Under the pieces are notes generated by a model. It did no database searches and was not told where the DNA came from. It was given only the letters and a program-made list of their open reading frames with translations. From contig JAFDXO010000181.1 in the NCBI GenBank assembly GCA_018267925.1, positions 1 to 44,747 on the forward strand: 44,747 nt of DNA, in the 5' to 3' direction. Of the stretch, positions 23,402-33,136 are shown in pieces. How positions within the stretch are numbered: position 1 is the first letter of the stretch; each line of letters begins with the position of its first letter. Both the position numbers and the translations under genes were made by a program. The stretch comes from Bacteroidota bacterium. Lineage in GTDB: Bacteria; Bacteroidota; Bacteroidia; Chitinophagales; Chitinophagaceae.

Positions 23402-24231
23402 GAATATAATTGTTGAAGCAGACTAAGTGTTGCAGCCCATTGACGATTATTAGTAGCAGTAGTTTGATCAAATTCTCGCGTTTGGGGAAAGTATTGACAA
23501 AGGTCATTTAACACATAGTTCAATCCACGGTATGCGACTGTGCTATTTAATTCTGCCGTGTCGGGATTAATACGAAACTGCCTACAAGCGTGTTTGAGTT
23601 GATAGGCAATATCCTCTCCATTTTGGTATTCAAAAACTTGATGCCAATGCAAGCTTCTATTTTTATACAGTGTGGCTACAGCATGTTCTTGAGTAATGGT
23701 ACATTGAATAGAATGATCAGAGCGATATGGTTTGAAAAATTGATACATAGCTAAAGGCAACACACGAGCTCTGGTGAAATATCTTCCAATAAGGCTTTTC
23801 ATGGTGCCGGGATAAGCAAACATGTACTTAGAACTATTTTCTTGAAGGTGATGACAAGACAAGACTTCATTCCCTTCGACAAAATATAATTTGTTAAGCC
23901 ATTTGACTGCCTCGCCTTCATCATATAATTCATCTGGAATAAGCAAATATTTGTCAGAGACTACAAATACCGCTATTACATTATCAGGATTGAAGAGTAG
24001 TGGTTCATCCAAAAAACGATGTTCGTAAAAGTCTAAAATCCACGTTGGTAAAGTTTGGCTATAATCTCCATAATGAACCATCAGCAAGTCTCCATGTTCG
24101 CTAAAGCCAGCTACGGTAAGACCTCGCGGTTGTAAGATGCAGATAACCTTTGCCACTTGCGTGAGTAAAGTATCACCTTCATGTAAACTGTAAGTATGGT
24201 AATTGATGGTACTGTTGCTGATTTCAGACAT
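23389..24231 (-). CDS. DUF3822-family protein
   Basis: The product has 280 residues from ATG 24231; a TTG four codons earlier is not needed. It is soluble, with mixed alpha/beta sequence (LFNPDNVIAVFVVSDKYLLI, ATLYKNRSLHWHQVFEYQNG), resembling the actin/ASKHA-like DUF3822 proteins encoded next to rsmD and coaD in Bacteroidota. The role is unknown. Gene order and overlap suggest co-transcription with rsmD. A TAnnTTTG box lies 20 nt upstream. Confidence 0.75.
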   Translation of the reverse strand: MSEISNSTINYHTYSLHEGDTLLTQVAKVICILQPRGLTVAGFSEHGDLLMVHYGDYSQTLPTWILDFYEHRFLDEPLLFNPDNVIAVFVVSDKYLLIPDELYDEGEAVKWLNKLYFVEGNEVLSCHHLQENSSKYMFAYPGTMKSLIGRYFTRARVLPLAMYQFFKPYRSDHSIQCTITQEHAVATLYKNRSLHWHQVFEYQNGEDIAYQLKHACRQFRINPDTAELNSTVAYRGLNYVLNDLCQYFPQTREFDQTTATNNRQWAATLSLLQQLYSCVL

Positions 24232-24251
24232 AGAACATGGCAATGATAGGC

Positions 24252-24259
24252 CAAATTTA
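24252..24259 (-). promoter_or_regulatory. -7 box (TAAATTTG) of the DUF3822-rsmD-coaD operon
   Basis: TAAATTTG on the minus strand matches TAnnTTTG, 20 nt before the ATG at 24231. No clear -33 element is present. Confidence 0.45.
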
Positions 24260-24356
24260 CGAAAATGTTAAAGAGCCGAATAGGGTTTGTAAAAAAATCT
24301 GAATGAATTGCTTGAACTAATTCAAGTTGATTTTTAAAATAGAATTTACAAAACCC

Positions 24357-24386
24357 AAAAGCCCGACGTAAAAACGACAGGCTTTT
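24357..24386. terminator. Terminator after the collagen-like gene (T-runs on both sides)
   Basis: AAAAGCC (24357-24363) and GGCTTTT (24380-24386) form the stem, with a CG(T/A)-type inner stem around an A-rich loop (T-rich in minus-strand RNA). The plus-strand T-run is TTTTTTT. In minus-strand RNA the hairpin is preceded by A residues and followed by TTTTGGGTTTT, which suits termination of the collagen-like gene that stops at 24449. Confidence 0.7.
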
Positions 24387-24448
24387 TTTGATTGCAACAA
24401 GAGTAGATAGATGTTTATAGTGTTGTTGACCTCACGAAAAAATCTTCA

Positions 24449-26374
24449 TTAGCGATGAAATATAGGTTTATCAACTTTCGGAAGAATTGGGGTAACATGA
24501 TTCTCTGTTGATTGCTTTTGTGCAGATTGAGGTTTTACGTTGTTGTTTTCATAATCAATTCCTTTTTTAGCCTCTACGCCCCACTCTAATGGGTGCAAAT
24601 ACTTACCTACATTTTCAGGCTCTTTATTTACTTCAGGTACTACACGATGAGCATTGGCATATTTATCTTGACGAATACCGGTTATTTGCCAACTTACTTC
24701 AACATTTGGGGCATTAGTTTTAATTTTAAAGCTATTATTACTAACCTTTTCGCTAACCATGGCTTGTGCAAAGCTTCCAATGGTAGTTAATTGATACCGA
24801 AAATCTTTGTTTAACGCATCAAAATAATCGGGCAGCGTAATAGTGGCATCACCATTGGCATCCGTTATTACATTTCCATTATATACATTCATCATGTCGG
24901 GGCTTTCTACAAAACTGTGATAGAGGTACTTATGTTCAGGATCTAAAGGATGATCTATCTTGAAGGTTCCACTTGCCTTTGCTAATGATCCGGTTACCTG
25001 CACATTGCCACTAAAATAGCCTGCCCAATTGGTTGCTCCACCCGTTGCGTAGCCATAAACGGCATATTTGGTTCCACCGGTAGCACTATAATTATAGGCA
25101 GTGCCATACAAACCAATAGCTGTACCGTTAGATGCTCCAAAACCCAAAGCTCCTAATGTGTTAAAATTAGTAGTATTTGTAGAGTTGAAAGCATCACCCT
25201 CAATTCCCCTTGAGCCTGCAACGCCTATCACTCCTTCACCCGTAGCAACAGCAGTGTTGGGACTTACCGATCCCCAAATAGCAACATTACTAGCGGCTGT
25301 TGGCAGGTTAGATCCCAAATATTCTACGCGGAGAATGCCATTTGTAAGTGTGTTTGCTGAAGTTGAACTAAAGTATGCTGCCGTATCATAAGCTGACATA
25401 ATTCCAAAATGAGCGTTGGATGTGTTTGCATAGCCCATTCGCCCTGTTTTCAACGCATAGGAAAAGAAGGTAGTGCTATTACTTCCAATATTCAAGGTGT
25501 TTAGTCCGGGTGAGTAGTAAAGCAACCCAACTGAGTCATTAACATTATTTAGAAAATTCTGAGTGCGCCCCATAAAAATGCCTTTGTTAGTTGAAGTTGA
25601 GTCTATCATTCCGACAAAGGTGAAACCCACTCCGTCTCCTTCCATAACATGCCAATTACCATTCGCACTAGAATTATTAACCGATTTAAACCATGATCTT
25701 GCTCCTTGATTAAAGGTTGTTTTATTGTAATACAAACCTAAGGTGGAGTCTATCAACCTACTATTTCCACCATTCGTTGCACCTGCATATTTTACAATAT
25801 AATTGGGTGTTCCATTAATGTTTGCACTGCCTGCGGGACCTTGAGCACCGGTTGCACCTGCTGCACCTTGTGGCCCTGCCGGACCGGTTGCACCTTGAGG
25901 ACCGGTTGCGCCTGCCGGACCCTGTGGACCGGTCGGACCAGTTGCACCAGTTGGGCCTTGTGGACCGGTCGGACCAGGATTAGCCGCATACAGTGCATAA
26001 GGAACGCTTAATAATTGGGCATTACCCACAAAGGTGTAGTTTGTTCCACCTGTAGGATCAAGATCAACCTGCATATACTTATCTCCGCTATTCCAAGTAA
26101 CGGCTGATAAGGTACCCGAAACTGGCGTTCCACCACCTATCTGAACGTTGTATAAGCCTAACGAGTTAGTAGTTGCAGTATGCGTTTCGGCATATTGAAC
26201 ATTTCCTGAAGCTGAGCCATCATGGATGCTAATTCTAATTCCTATTGCTTGGTTCGTTATTGGATTTCCATTACTGGAACGTGCAACACCTTGATAATTA
26301 AATTTTTGCGGGGCTTGTGCCATTACATTTATACAAATAAAAGTGGCGATTAAAGCAAATAGTATGTTTTTCAT
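24449..26374 (-). CDS. Secreted collagen-like-repeat surface protein
   Basis: This 641-residue protein has a signal peptide ([20 protein letters not shown]), a beta-rich N-terminal domain ([19 protein letters not shown], residues about 21-130), a Gly-X-Y collagen-like run of about 45 residues starting [13 protein letters not shown] (near 135-180), and a long beta-rich region. The C-terminal segment, containing [20 protein letters not shown] and [17 protein letters not shown], recurs in tail-fibre-like proteins of many bacteria. It is probably trimeric and extracellular. It follows a T9SS-tailed protein on the same strand (19 bp). Export route and ligand are unknown. Confidence 0.85.
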   Translation of the reverse strand: MKNILFALIATFICINVMAQAPQKFNYQGVARSSNGNPITNQAIGIRISIHDGSASGNVQYAETHTATTNSLGLYNVQIGGGTPVSGTLSAVTWNSGDKYMQVDLDPTGGTNYTFVGNAQLLSVPYALYAANPGPTGPQGPTGATGPTGPQGPAGATGPQGATGPAGPQGAAGATGAQGPAGSANINGTPNYIVKYAGATNGGNSRLIDSTLGLYYNKTTFNQGARSWFKSVNNSSANGNWHVMEGDGVGFTFVGMIDSTSTNKGIFMGRTQNFLNNVNDSVGLLYYSPGLNTLNIGSNSTTFFSYALKTGRMGYANTSNAHFGIMSAYDTAAYFSSTSANTLTNGILRVEYLGSNLPTAASNVAIWGSVSPNTAVATGEGVIGVAGSRGIEGDAFNSTNTTNFNTLGALGFGASNGTAIGLYGTAYNYSATGGTKYAVYGYATGGATNWAGYFSGNVQVTGSLAKASGTFKIDHPLDPEHKYLYHSFVESPDMMNVYNGNVITDANGDATITLPDYFDALNKDFRYQLTTIGSFAQAMVSEKVSNNSFKIKTNAPNVEVSWQITGIRQDKYANAHRVVPEVNKEPENVGKYLHPLEWGVEAKKGIDYENNNVKPQSAQKQSTENHVTPILPKVDKPIFHR

Positions 26375-26393
26375 ATTTTTTAAATTTAAGGGG

Positions 26394-26906
26394 TTATTGA
26401 ATTTTTTGAACTTTAAATGCTTTCATTTCTTTTTCTCCTGAATTTGGAGCAAAGGACACCTGTAAAAGATAATATCCATTAGATAATGCAGAAAGGGATA
26501 TTCGGTCTGTTCCTGCTGATACATTTTCAAATTCTCTTTGAAGAATTAATTTTCCGACTACATCCGTAAGCTTGTATTCAAATATTCCAGAAGATGGATA
26601 CTGATAATGAACAAATATTTCAGTAGTTGCAGGATTGGGATAAATGGATAGCGATTGATCATTTTTCGTCATGTTAGACACAGGCACCATTCCATCTTTG
26701 GGCTGCAACACTCCTTGCGATACCATAAAATTGCCTGCATTCCAAGTATGTACTAAAGTCATTTCACCTATTGACCATGCATAATCATTGCCGGAAATAG
26801 TGGCATGCCCTCCCATCGTATTAATAGTTGAAGGGCTGGCCCCTTGGGCGCAAACCTTAAAGCATAATGCTAAAAATATGAGTGTAAGAAATTGCTTTCG
26901 TTTCAT
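26394..26906 (-). CDS. Secreted protein with T9SS type A sorting domain
   Basis: This 170-residue protein has a signal peptide ([20 protein letters not shown], cut after AQG) and a C-terminal T9SS sorting domain starting [16 protein letters not shown] and ending with [15 protein letters not shown] sequence. The central part ([20 protein letters not shown]) is the small repeat-like module seen before such tails. It should be exported across the outer membrane by the type IX system. It lies 19 bp before the collagen-like gene. Confidence 0.92.
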   Translation of the reverse strand: MKRKQFLTLIFLALCFKVCAQGASPSTINTMGGHATISGNDYAWSIGEMTLVHTWNAGNFMVSQGVLQPKDGMVPVSNMTKNDQSLSIYPNPATTEIFVHYQYPSSGIFEYKLTDVVGKLILQREFENVSAGTDRISLSALSNGYYLLQVSFAPNSGEKEMKAFKVQKIQ

Positions 26907-27268
26907 GTAAATAAATTTTATTTAGTAGTGATAAATAGAGAAAATTAGGGGTATATTTTAGAAACCGACAAAAGTTAATGAGATGAAATAAATATCTCCT
27001 GATTTAAAAAAACAAAATCGGCGGTGATAAATCGTTTGAATATTTCATGTTAATTTATTTTCTTGTTGAATAATATCATATTTGGGCAGCAAAAGAATTT
27101 TCATGAATTTTCTATAATCCTGCTCGCCATTGTCATTCTATAGTATTTTCCACCATCTTTAGGCTGATAAAGATGCGATGAATGCAGCTACAAGAAAGGT
27201 AAAGGCAAATACTTTGGCGAGCAGGGTTGGCAGCGTTCTCATATTGGGGGTGTTTTATGGGGGCATAA
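26907..27268. other. 362-bp intergenic region upstream of the T9SS gene
   Basis: There is no convincing gene. It is A/T-rich near the T9SS start and would hold that promoter, but I see only a near-match to the -7 consensus. GGGTGTTTTATGGGGG (27248-27263) resembles, with four mismatches, the motif shared at 28042 and 28632. An 85-codon plus-strand frame from 27178 runs antisense into the PEGA gene and is probably chance. Confidence 0.4.
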
Positions 27269-27943
27269 TTATTTTCCTAATCTACTTTGAAGCTCTGATA
27301 CTACATTTTCAAAACTACGCAACAACCTATCCCATTGACGAAATGACTCATCTGCATTGGCAGAGGTTCCGGCAGGAGCGATTTCAGAAACCAGTTTTGC
27401 TTTATAAGTCAATGGATCTGAAGAACCTGTTTTAATAATTAACCGAGTTCGGATGGTTGCAGCTTTAAAATTTTTGACAACCCAAGCCGTACACATGTAT
27501 CCGGTTGTCTTATCTGTAACTTGAATTACATCAAAAGAATTGGTTATTATTCTACTAATCAACTTCCAAGCATCATCTTCACTATGACTGGTTCGAATAT
27601 CTATATCTTGATTAGCCAAGTTTGTAACAAATGAATTTTCATACGCATCATCCTTTTCCATCTTCATATAATCGGTTGATGGTAAATCATGGCTTACATC
27701 ATTGATATAGTTTCTCTCTTGAGTAATAAAACCCACCCTTTCGGCGCGTACATTTACAGAGCTGGAAGGTTCTACTTTAATTACAGTAGTACCCGTTCCG
27801 ACTAATTTTCCGTTTACATATAGCTTTACATCAGGGTCGGTGTTAATGGTTATCTTTTTCGTTCTAAGGCGTGCCTCACATTCAGTTGAAAAAATCGAAA
27901 ATGTAAGTAAGGCAATGATTGTAATTGTTAGTATCTTTTTCAT
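27269..27943 (-). CDS. PEGA-domain-like secreted protein
   Basis: This 224-residue protein has a signal peptide (MKKILTITIIALLTFSIFST, with a following cysteine that might be a weak lipobox, STEC). It continues with a beta-sandwich: ITINTDPDVKLYVNGKLVGT matches PEGA domains, including the VNG turn. The remainder (residues about 95-224) is unassigned. It is probably in the cell envelope. No partner is evident. Upstream is a motif shared with the next gene at 28042-28057. Confidence 0.75.
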   Translation of the reverse strand: MKKILTITIIALLTFSIFSTECEARLRTKKITINTDPDVKLYVNGKLVGTGTTVIKVEPSSSVNVRAERVGFITQERNYINDVSHDLPSTDYMKMEKDDAYENSFVTNLANQDIDIRTSHSEDDAWKLISRIITNSFDVIQVTDKTTGYMCTAWVVKNFKAATIRTRLIIKTGSSDPLTYKAKLVSEIAPAGTSANADESFRQWDRLLRSFENVVSELQSRLGK

Positions 27944-27994
27944 GTTGCATAATTATTTATTCTGCAAAGACAATTTAATTCCCTGAAAATTTTT

Positions 27995-28057
27995 ACGTTG
28001 AAAACACCAAAAGATTTTGCTTAAAAACACCCAAATAAATTGGGTGATTTTACGGGT
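27995..28057. promoter_or_regulatory. Inverted pair of ACCCGTGAAAACACCC-like sites upstream of the PEGA gene
   Basis: ACGTTGAAAACACC (27995-28008) and, in opposite orientation, GGGTGATTTTACGGGT (28042-28057) bracket a second AAAACACCC (28024-28032). The CACCCAA/TTGGGTG pair around 28028-28047 is itself a perfect 7-bp inverted repeat. The 3' site matches the site at 28632 at 14 of 16 positions. It lies 52-115 bp upstream of the PEGA start codon, consistent with a regulator-binding region. Confidence 0.5.
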
Positions 28058-28097
28058 TCTTAAAAGCCAAACTTGACAGTTTGTCTTTTAAACTTGG

Positions 28098-28499
28098 TTA
28101 TCTCTTTGTAATTGTTGGTTCCATCTTCCAATTAGATGGCTTTTCAATCAAATTTTCATATTTTACACTTTGTGAATAAGCAATATTTTGATTCATATCA
28201 ACTTGACGAACCCTAAAAGTTCCTGCTGAATATTGAGTCATAGGGAAATAATAAGTGTGTGGTAACATGGTATTTCCAACTGACTTCACACGATCAACAA
28301 TTTCAAATTCTCCATTTGCTTGGCTTTGTTCTAATAAATAATAGAGGATATTTTTTTCAGAATTTACTTTGAATTGTAGTCGGTTTTGGTTTATGGCAGT
28401 TATAGCAACTGTATTATTCTGAGCCTGTGCTTTAAAAGTTATGCAAGCAAAACTTACAATAACAAGTATGACGCTTAAAATTTTATTTGAGTAGTTCAT
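28098..28499 (-). CDS. Secreted FN3-like short protein
   Basis: This 133-residue protein has a signal peptide (cut near FKAQAQ). The pattern YYLLEQSQANGEFEIVDRVK, then a YYF turn, then FRVRQVDMNQNIAYS is the FN3-like module that precedes T9SS tails in many proteins (YxLERSxDGxxF ... YRLxQVDxxGxxxYS). Here the tail itself is absent, so it may stay periplasmic or act with another protein. It is unusually small for that architecture. Confidence 0.7.
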   Translation of the reverse strand: MNYSNKILSVILVIVSFACITFKAQAQNNTVAITAINQNRLQFKVNSEKNILYYLLEQSQANGEFEIVDRVKSVGNTMLPHTYYFPMTQYSAGTFRVRQVDMNQNIAYSQSVKYENLIEKPSNWKMEPTITKR

Positions 28500-28563
28500 A
28501 AAATTGGTTTTTAATTGTTAGATTAATTGATGCAAAGAAACAACGAAGCTTTGTTCCAGTCTT

Positions 28564-28647
28564 CCGTGAAAAGCACCTTTTCGAACACTTTATACTACGT
28601 ATTTTTTTATGTGAAATTTCCCACATTAAAAGGGTGTTTTCACGGGT
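28564..28647. promoter_or_regulatory. Inverted pair of ACCCGTGAAAACACCC-like sites between divergent genes
   Basis: CCGTGAAAAGCACC (28564-28577) and GGGTGTTTTCACGGGT (28632-28647) are opposed copies of the same motif. The intergenic region lies between the FN3-like gene (start 28499) and the membrane protein (start 28713). The motif matches 28042-28057 at 14 of 16 positions, suggesting one regulator controls these envelope genes. Confidence 0.5.
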
Positions 28648-28712
28648 GTAGTTAGTGTTTACGGAATTGTAATATTGCAATCCAACCTAAAAGAACTATT
28701 AAAAACAACATT

Positions 28713-29303
28713 ATGGAACTCGCTTATATTAATATTGGATTATTAACAATCGCAACCACTTTTGGGCTTTCTCGTTTTTGGGATATAAGTGATGCTGCAA
28801 AACTTTTTGTATTATTGGTCGCATTGGCATTAGTTGAAAATGGATTATCACTGTATAGTCAATTAACCAATATAGATGGAATTATTATCACTCACCTGTT
28901 TTTACTAATAGAAGGCGTGTTGATGATTACGGTATTTTTATATATTCTTGGTATAAAACCTAATAGGAAATTAATAATTTTTAGCCTTTTAAGTTGGGCA
29001 ATTCTTTGTGCTTGCTGTGCTTTTCAAGATAAAAACACAGACATGTCCGGCGTAGCGTCATTGTTTTATACTATTATTTTTTCAGCATTATCCATCCACG
29101 TTGGAATAGAATATTTAAAAAATCGTATTCAACGAAATATAATGATGCAAATTGTATTTATTCTTATTATAGCTATAATATGTACCCTGATTTTTCTTCA
29201 AGACTTAAATTCCCAAATCAAATGGGTTCAAATTATCTGCTATGGAATAGTTGGTAGTGTCCTTTACATAACCAGAAAAAATAAAAATATTTTGGCAGCT
29301 TAA
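28713..29303 (+). CDS. Multi-pass membrane protein of unknown function
   Basis: This 196-residue protein has about six membrane helices and short loops (MELAYINIGLLTIATTFGLS; TVFLYILGIKPNRKLIIFSL; MMQIVFILIIAIICTLIFLQ). I recognise no catalytic motif or family. It starts 66 bp after the shared GGGTGTTTTCACGGG motif and is divergent from the FN3-like gene. It could be a sensor-like or transport protein; nothing in the sequence decides. Confidence 0.6.
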   Translation: MELAYINIGLLTIATTFGLSRFWDISDAAKLFVLLVALALVENGLSLYSQLTNIDGIIITHLFLLIEGVLMITVFLYILGIKPNRKLIIFSLLSWAILCACCAFQDKNTDMSGVASLFYTIIFSALSIHVGIEYLKNRIQRNIMMQIVFILIIAIICTLIFLQDLNSQIKWVQIICYGIVGSVLYITRKNKNILAA

Positions 29304-29766
29304 AGGTGAGCAATACACTTCACATACGTAAATGAACATTAAACTTTACGAATATGGTTAGTATCGTTTTTATACTTCTTTTGACTTTTAGATTGGTAGA
29401 AATTTGGGCAGAAAAGACTTTTCATTCTTCCAATTATAAGGTGAACAAAAAATCTTCTTCCCTGATTCGCCATTCAAGATCCTTGCCTATAAGCCAAACA
29501 TCAAAAAGGGTTACCCATAACCGACTTAAAATATCATAACTTCAGACTTTGTATTTCTATAATTAGAATTACGTCAATTCAAAAACCATCTTTCTGATTA
29601 TTTATTATCAGTTAATTAAAATGGATACAAACTATATTCAAAAGCATTGAACTGGCTTGGCACGTATAATTTCCGAGTCATTTAGCAATATTTTTGAAAA
29701 CACACCTATAAAAAGCTAACCTTTAGCAGATCACGCAATGTGTTTGTCTTAGCATAAAAAGACTAT
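29304..29766. other. 463-bp stretch with no supported gene
   Basis: It is A/T-rich. A 61-codon plus-strand frame (29354-29539) starts with a hydrophobic segment but ends in low-complexity basic sequence and has no promoter match. I do not call it a gene. No repeats or RNA genes are seen. Confidence 0.4.
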
Positions 29767-29793
29767 CGGGTTTATGCACTTTGCATAAACCCG
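29767..29793 (-). terminator. Terminator of lon
   Basis: A perfect 12-bp stem, CGGGTTTATGCA with TGCATAAACCCG (arms 29767-29778 and 29782-29793), has a 3-nt loop and is followed on the minus strand by ATAGTCTTTTTATGC. It lies 34 bp after the lon stop. Confidence 0.85.
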
Positions 29794-29826
29794 AATCGCA
29801 AATAACATAATCTATTTAGTTTTTTG

Positions 29827-32244
29827 CTAGCGTTTTTTGGTTAATGCTAATTCTAAAACTTCATTCATTTCATTGACATAATGAAAACGAACGCCTTTGA
29901 TATAATCGGGGTTGATGTCTTCAACATCTTTTTCGTTTTGAGAGCAAAGAATGATATCCTTAATACCGGCACGTTTTGCTGCCAGCACTTTTTCTTTGAT
30001 ACCACCAACGGGTAAGACTTGTCCACGCAAGGTAATTTCACCGGTCATAGCCAAATAGGGCTTTACCTTTCTACCCGAAAAAACAGAAGCTAATGCAGTA
30101 AGCATCGTAATTCCGGCACTTGGGCCATCTTTAGGAACGGCTCCTTCGGGAACATGAATATGTACATTATTTTCTTCAAAACAGGCTGTTGGAATATCCA
30201 ATTGATCGGCATTTGCTTTCAGGTAAGACAAAGCTGTGCTAGCGCTTTCTTTCATCACATTACCTAAGTTACCGGTTAGGGTGAATCCTCCTTTTCCTTT
30301 CGATAAATTGCTTTCTATAAAAAGGATATCACCACCAACATAAGTCCAAGCAAGCCCTACGGCAACACCGGCCGGATGCCCTTTGGTATAGATTTCGTTA
30401 TTAAACTTAGGTTTTCCTAAAATTTTTTCAATTTGGTCGGGTGAAATTTGTGCTGCAATAGGTTCATCCATGGCTACTTGTTTGGCAACCGAGCGCATAA
30501 CTGCTGCTAATAATCTATCCAACTCACGAACGCCTGATTCGCGGGTATATTCTTGCACCAGTTTAGTGATTGTTTTATCGGCAATGCGAATAGAATTCTT
30601 CTTTAAACCATGCAATTCTTTTTGCTTAGGGATCAAGTGTCGTTTAGCAATTTCAGTTTTTTCTTCTACCGAATAGCCGGTCAGTTGAATGATTTCGAGC
30701 CTATCGCGCAAGGCCGGTTGAATGTCGCTTAGGTTGTTTGCTGTGGCAATAAAGAGCACATGTGATAAATCAAATTCTAGTTCCAGATAATTGTCATAAA
30801 ATGAATTGTTTTGTTCTGGATCTAAAATTTCGAGCATGGCAGAACTTGGGTCGCCGCGAAAATCACTCCCCATTTTATCTATTTCATCAAGAATAAAAAC
30901 CGGATTAGCGGATTTCACTTTACGCAAAGACTGAATAATACGTCCGGGCATAGCGCCTATATAGGTTTTACGATGTCCGCGCAATTCGCTTTCATCGTGC
31001 AATCCACCCAAGCTTAGTCGAACATACTTTCTGTTGATGGCATTGGCGATACTACGTCCTAATGAAGTTTTGCCGATGCCGGGAGGTCCTACAAAGCATA
31101 AAATGGGCGACTTCATATCACCCTTTAGTTTGAGGACAGCAAGATATTCCAGAATGCGGTCTTTGATTTTGTGCATTCCGTAATGATCTTCATCTAACAC
31201 CTTTTGTGCTAATTTCAAATCATATTTATCTTCGGTATAGTTTCCCCAAGGCAAGTCAAGAATCAGATCGAGGTGATTGTAGATTACAGAGTAGTCGGGG
31301 GTGCTGGGGTGCATCCTTTCCAACTTTTGAATATTTTTGTTAAACAGTTCTCTTGCCGTATCAGTAAGTTTAATTTCTTCGGCTCGTTTTTGAAGATCGC
31401 GAAGTTCTCTTTCATTTGGATCGCCACCCAATTCTTCCCGAATACTTTTTAGTTGTTGCTGAAGAAAATATTCTCGCTGTTGCTTATCAATTTCACCACG
31501 GGTTTTAGCCGTGATTTCATTTTTCAATTCAGCCATTTGCAATTCGCCCTCCAGCATGGCAAAAAGATTCTCAGCCCGTTTTCTTATGTCGTTTTCCTCA
31601 AGTAAGGCTTGCTTTTCTGTCAGTTTTGCATTGATATTAGATGCTACAAAGTGCATTAAGAAAGACCGATGTTCAATATTTCTGAGCATCATCATCATTT
31701 CATTTGCAACGCCTAATCCAAGCTGAGCAATTCTTTCTGCATGATCTTTAATGGAAGACATGAGCGCATCAAAAGCAGTGTCGCCAACCGGAAAATGATC
31801 TTCGAGATATTGCACCTGAGCTGTCATAAATGGTTCTGTTTGCTCAATTTGCTCAACCCGAAAGCGCATTCTGCCCATAATAAAAACAGTGATGTTTCCA
31901 TCTGGCATTTTCAAATGCTTTACTACTTTGGCAACTGTTCCAATTTGATATATTTCATCGGCTGAGGGGTCTTCATTATTGCCGTCTTTTTGGGCTAAGA
32001 CACCTATCCATTTATTGCCTTTTTGGGCTTCCAATACAGCTTTTACCGATTTATCTCTTGCAACGGTTATAGGCAATACCACATTGGGAAATAAGACCGT
32101 ATTACGGAGTATGACTAAAGGCAGAGTTGTGGGGAGGTTGCCTTTTTCTTCATCATTTAATTCTTCTTCGCCAAGAGGAACAATTGGCATGAATTCCATT
32201 TCTTGCTCGGACTGCCCAATTAGCATATCAATAGTTGACTTCAT
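29827..32244 (-). CDS. lon: ATP-dependent Lon protease
   Basis: This 805-residue protein is a full-length LonA. The N-terminal substrate-binding domain (about 40-245) is followed by AAA+ motifs Walker A GPPGIGKT (386-393) and Walker B ILDEID (451-456), then the protease domain with the catalytic serine in PKDGPSAG (S709) and lysine at 752 ([11 protein letters not shown]). It degrades damaged and regulatory proteins in the cytoplasm. It has a clear terminator, and a palindrome lies 12-30 bp upstream of its ATG. Confidence 0.98.
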   Translation of the reverse strand: MKSTIDMLIGQSEQEMEFMPIVPLGEEELNDEEKGNLPTTLPLVILRNTVLFPNVVLPITVARDKSVKAVLEAQKGNKWIGVLAQKDGNNEDPSADEIYQIGTVAKVVKHLKMPDGNITVFIMGRMRFRVEQIEQTEPFMTAQVQYLEDHFPVGDTAFDALMSSIKDHAERIAQLGLGVANEMMMMLRNIEHRSFLMHFVASNINAKLTEKQALLEENDIRKRAENLFAMLEGELQMAELKNEITAKTRGEIDKQQREYFLQQQLKSIREELGGDPNERELRDLQKRAEEIKLTDTARELFNKNIQKLERMHPSTPDYSVIYNHLDLILDLPWGNYTEDKYDLKLAQKVLDEDHYGMHKIKDRILEYLAVLKLKGDMKSPILCFVGPPGIGKTSLGRSIANAINRKYVRLSLGGLHDESELRGHRKTYIGAMPGRIIQSLRKVKSANPVFILDEIDKMGSDFRGDPSSAMLEILDPEQNNSFYDNYLELEFDLSHVLFIATANNLSDIQPALRDRLEIIQLTGYSVEEKTEIAKRHLIPKQKELHGLKKNSIRIADKTITKLVQEYTRESGVRELDRLLAAVMRSVAKQVAMDEPIAAQISPDQIEKILGKPKFNNEIYTKGHPAGVAVGLAWTYVGGDILFIESNLSKGKGGFTLTGNLGNVMKESASTALSYLKANADQLDIPTACFEENNVHIHVPEGAVPKDGPSAGITMLTALASVFSGRKVKPYLAMTGEITLRGQVLPVGGIKEKVLAAKRAGIKDIILCSQNEKDVEDINPDYIKGVRFHYVNEMNEVLELALTKKR

Positions 32245-32255
32245 TATGTATTGAC

Positions 32256-32274
32256 TGACAAAACTGCTTTGTCA
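32256..32274. promoter_or_regulatory. Inverted repeat TGACAAA-N5-TTTGTCA upstream of lon
   Basis: A perfect 7-bp inverted repeat with 5-bp spacer lies 12-30 bp before the lon ATG. It does not match CIRCE. Near this position it could bind a dimeric regulator or form a leader hairpin. A second inverted repeat (CTGCAA-TTT-TTGCAG, 32329-32343) lies farther upstream, between lon and the divergent beta-barrel gene. Confidence 0.5.
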
Positions 32275-32383
32275 AGTAGGTTTTTGATGAATAAAGATAG
32301 GGTCAATATTAATGCCAAGGCAGGAAGTCTGCAATTTTTGCAGCTAATAAAGTATCTTATCTTCACATCATCAATAAAGAACT

Positions 32384-33136
32384 ATGCGCACCATACGATA
32401 TTCCAGTGCTTGTGCACTGCTTTTAATATTGTCAATTTATTCTGTTGCAAAAACCACGATTTATACGGTGAGTAATTTTATTGTACAAACTACTGTTCCT
32501 CGTCGGTTAACTGTTGGCAATGGATTAGATCTTTCGATGTTGTCCACTTCGGTCAATACAAAAGCCGACGGCACACAACATCTGACCACCCCTCGCTTTA
32601 CTGCAGTTGTCAATTTGGGAATTTCTCTCCATTACGACCTTTCTAAAAACATTGGATTAATCAGTGGTATTGGGCTTAGAAATATGGGTTTTGTGGAAGA
32701 AGAAAATGGCTATACGGTTAAACGAAGAGTGTATTCGTTGGGCATCCCGCTTGGTATCAAAATAGGTGATTTACGAAATCGAAATTTTCTGTTTTTAGGT
32801 GGAGGTGCCGATTTCCCATTTCATTATAGAGAAAAGCGATTCACAAAAAGAAATGAAAAATCAAGTTATAGCAAATGGATGGGCGATGAAACGCCTCGTG
32901 TACTTCCTTTTATATTTGCAGGCTATTCTTTTGATCCGGGCATTACCCTAAAAGTTCAATATTATCCGGGTAATTTTTTAAACGATCAATTTATGGATTC
33001 TCACAACAATTTTTCTGGTCAAAATGTTCATCTTTTGTTGCTAAGCATAGGGTTAGATATACGGTACAATCAATACAAAATTCAAGAGCGACAATATCAA
33101 GAGTTGAAACAATCTACTTCCAATAAAGTGCTTTAG
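32384..33136 (+). CDS. Outer-membrane beta-barrel protein (PorT-like)
   Basis: This 250-residue protein has a signal peptide (MRTIRYSSACALLLILSIYS, cut near VAK) and alternating hydrophobic/polar strands with aromatic ends (FTAVVNLGISLHYDLSKNIG, SLGIPLGIKIGDLRNRNFLF, HLLLLSIGLDIRYNQYKIQ). This fits small outer-membrane barrels of Bacteroidota such as PorT-like proteins. The specific role is unknown. Its stop overlaps the dapF stop by 4 bp in convergent orientation. Confidence 0.75.
   Translation: MRTIRYSSACALLLILSIYSVAKTTIYTVSNFIVQTTVPRRLTVGNGLDLSMLSTSVNTKADGTQHLTTPRFTAVVNLGISLHYDLSKNIGLISGIGLRNMGFVEEENGYTVKRRVYSLGIPLGIKIGDLRNRNFLFLGGGADFPFHYREKRFTKRNEKSSYSKWMGDETPRVLPFIFAGYSFDPGITLKVQYYPGNFLNDQFMDSHNNFSGQNVHLLLLSIGLDIRYNQYKIQERQYQELKQSTSNKVL

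Noticed and set aside
27178..27435. 85-codon plus-strand frame with one hydrophobic segment
   Set aside because: Its second half is antisense to the PEGA gene and it has no family match or promoter.
29354..29539. 61-codon plus-strand frame with hydrophobic N-terminus
   Set aside because: No conserved motif; low-complexity basic tail; no promoter or ribosome-binding evidence.
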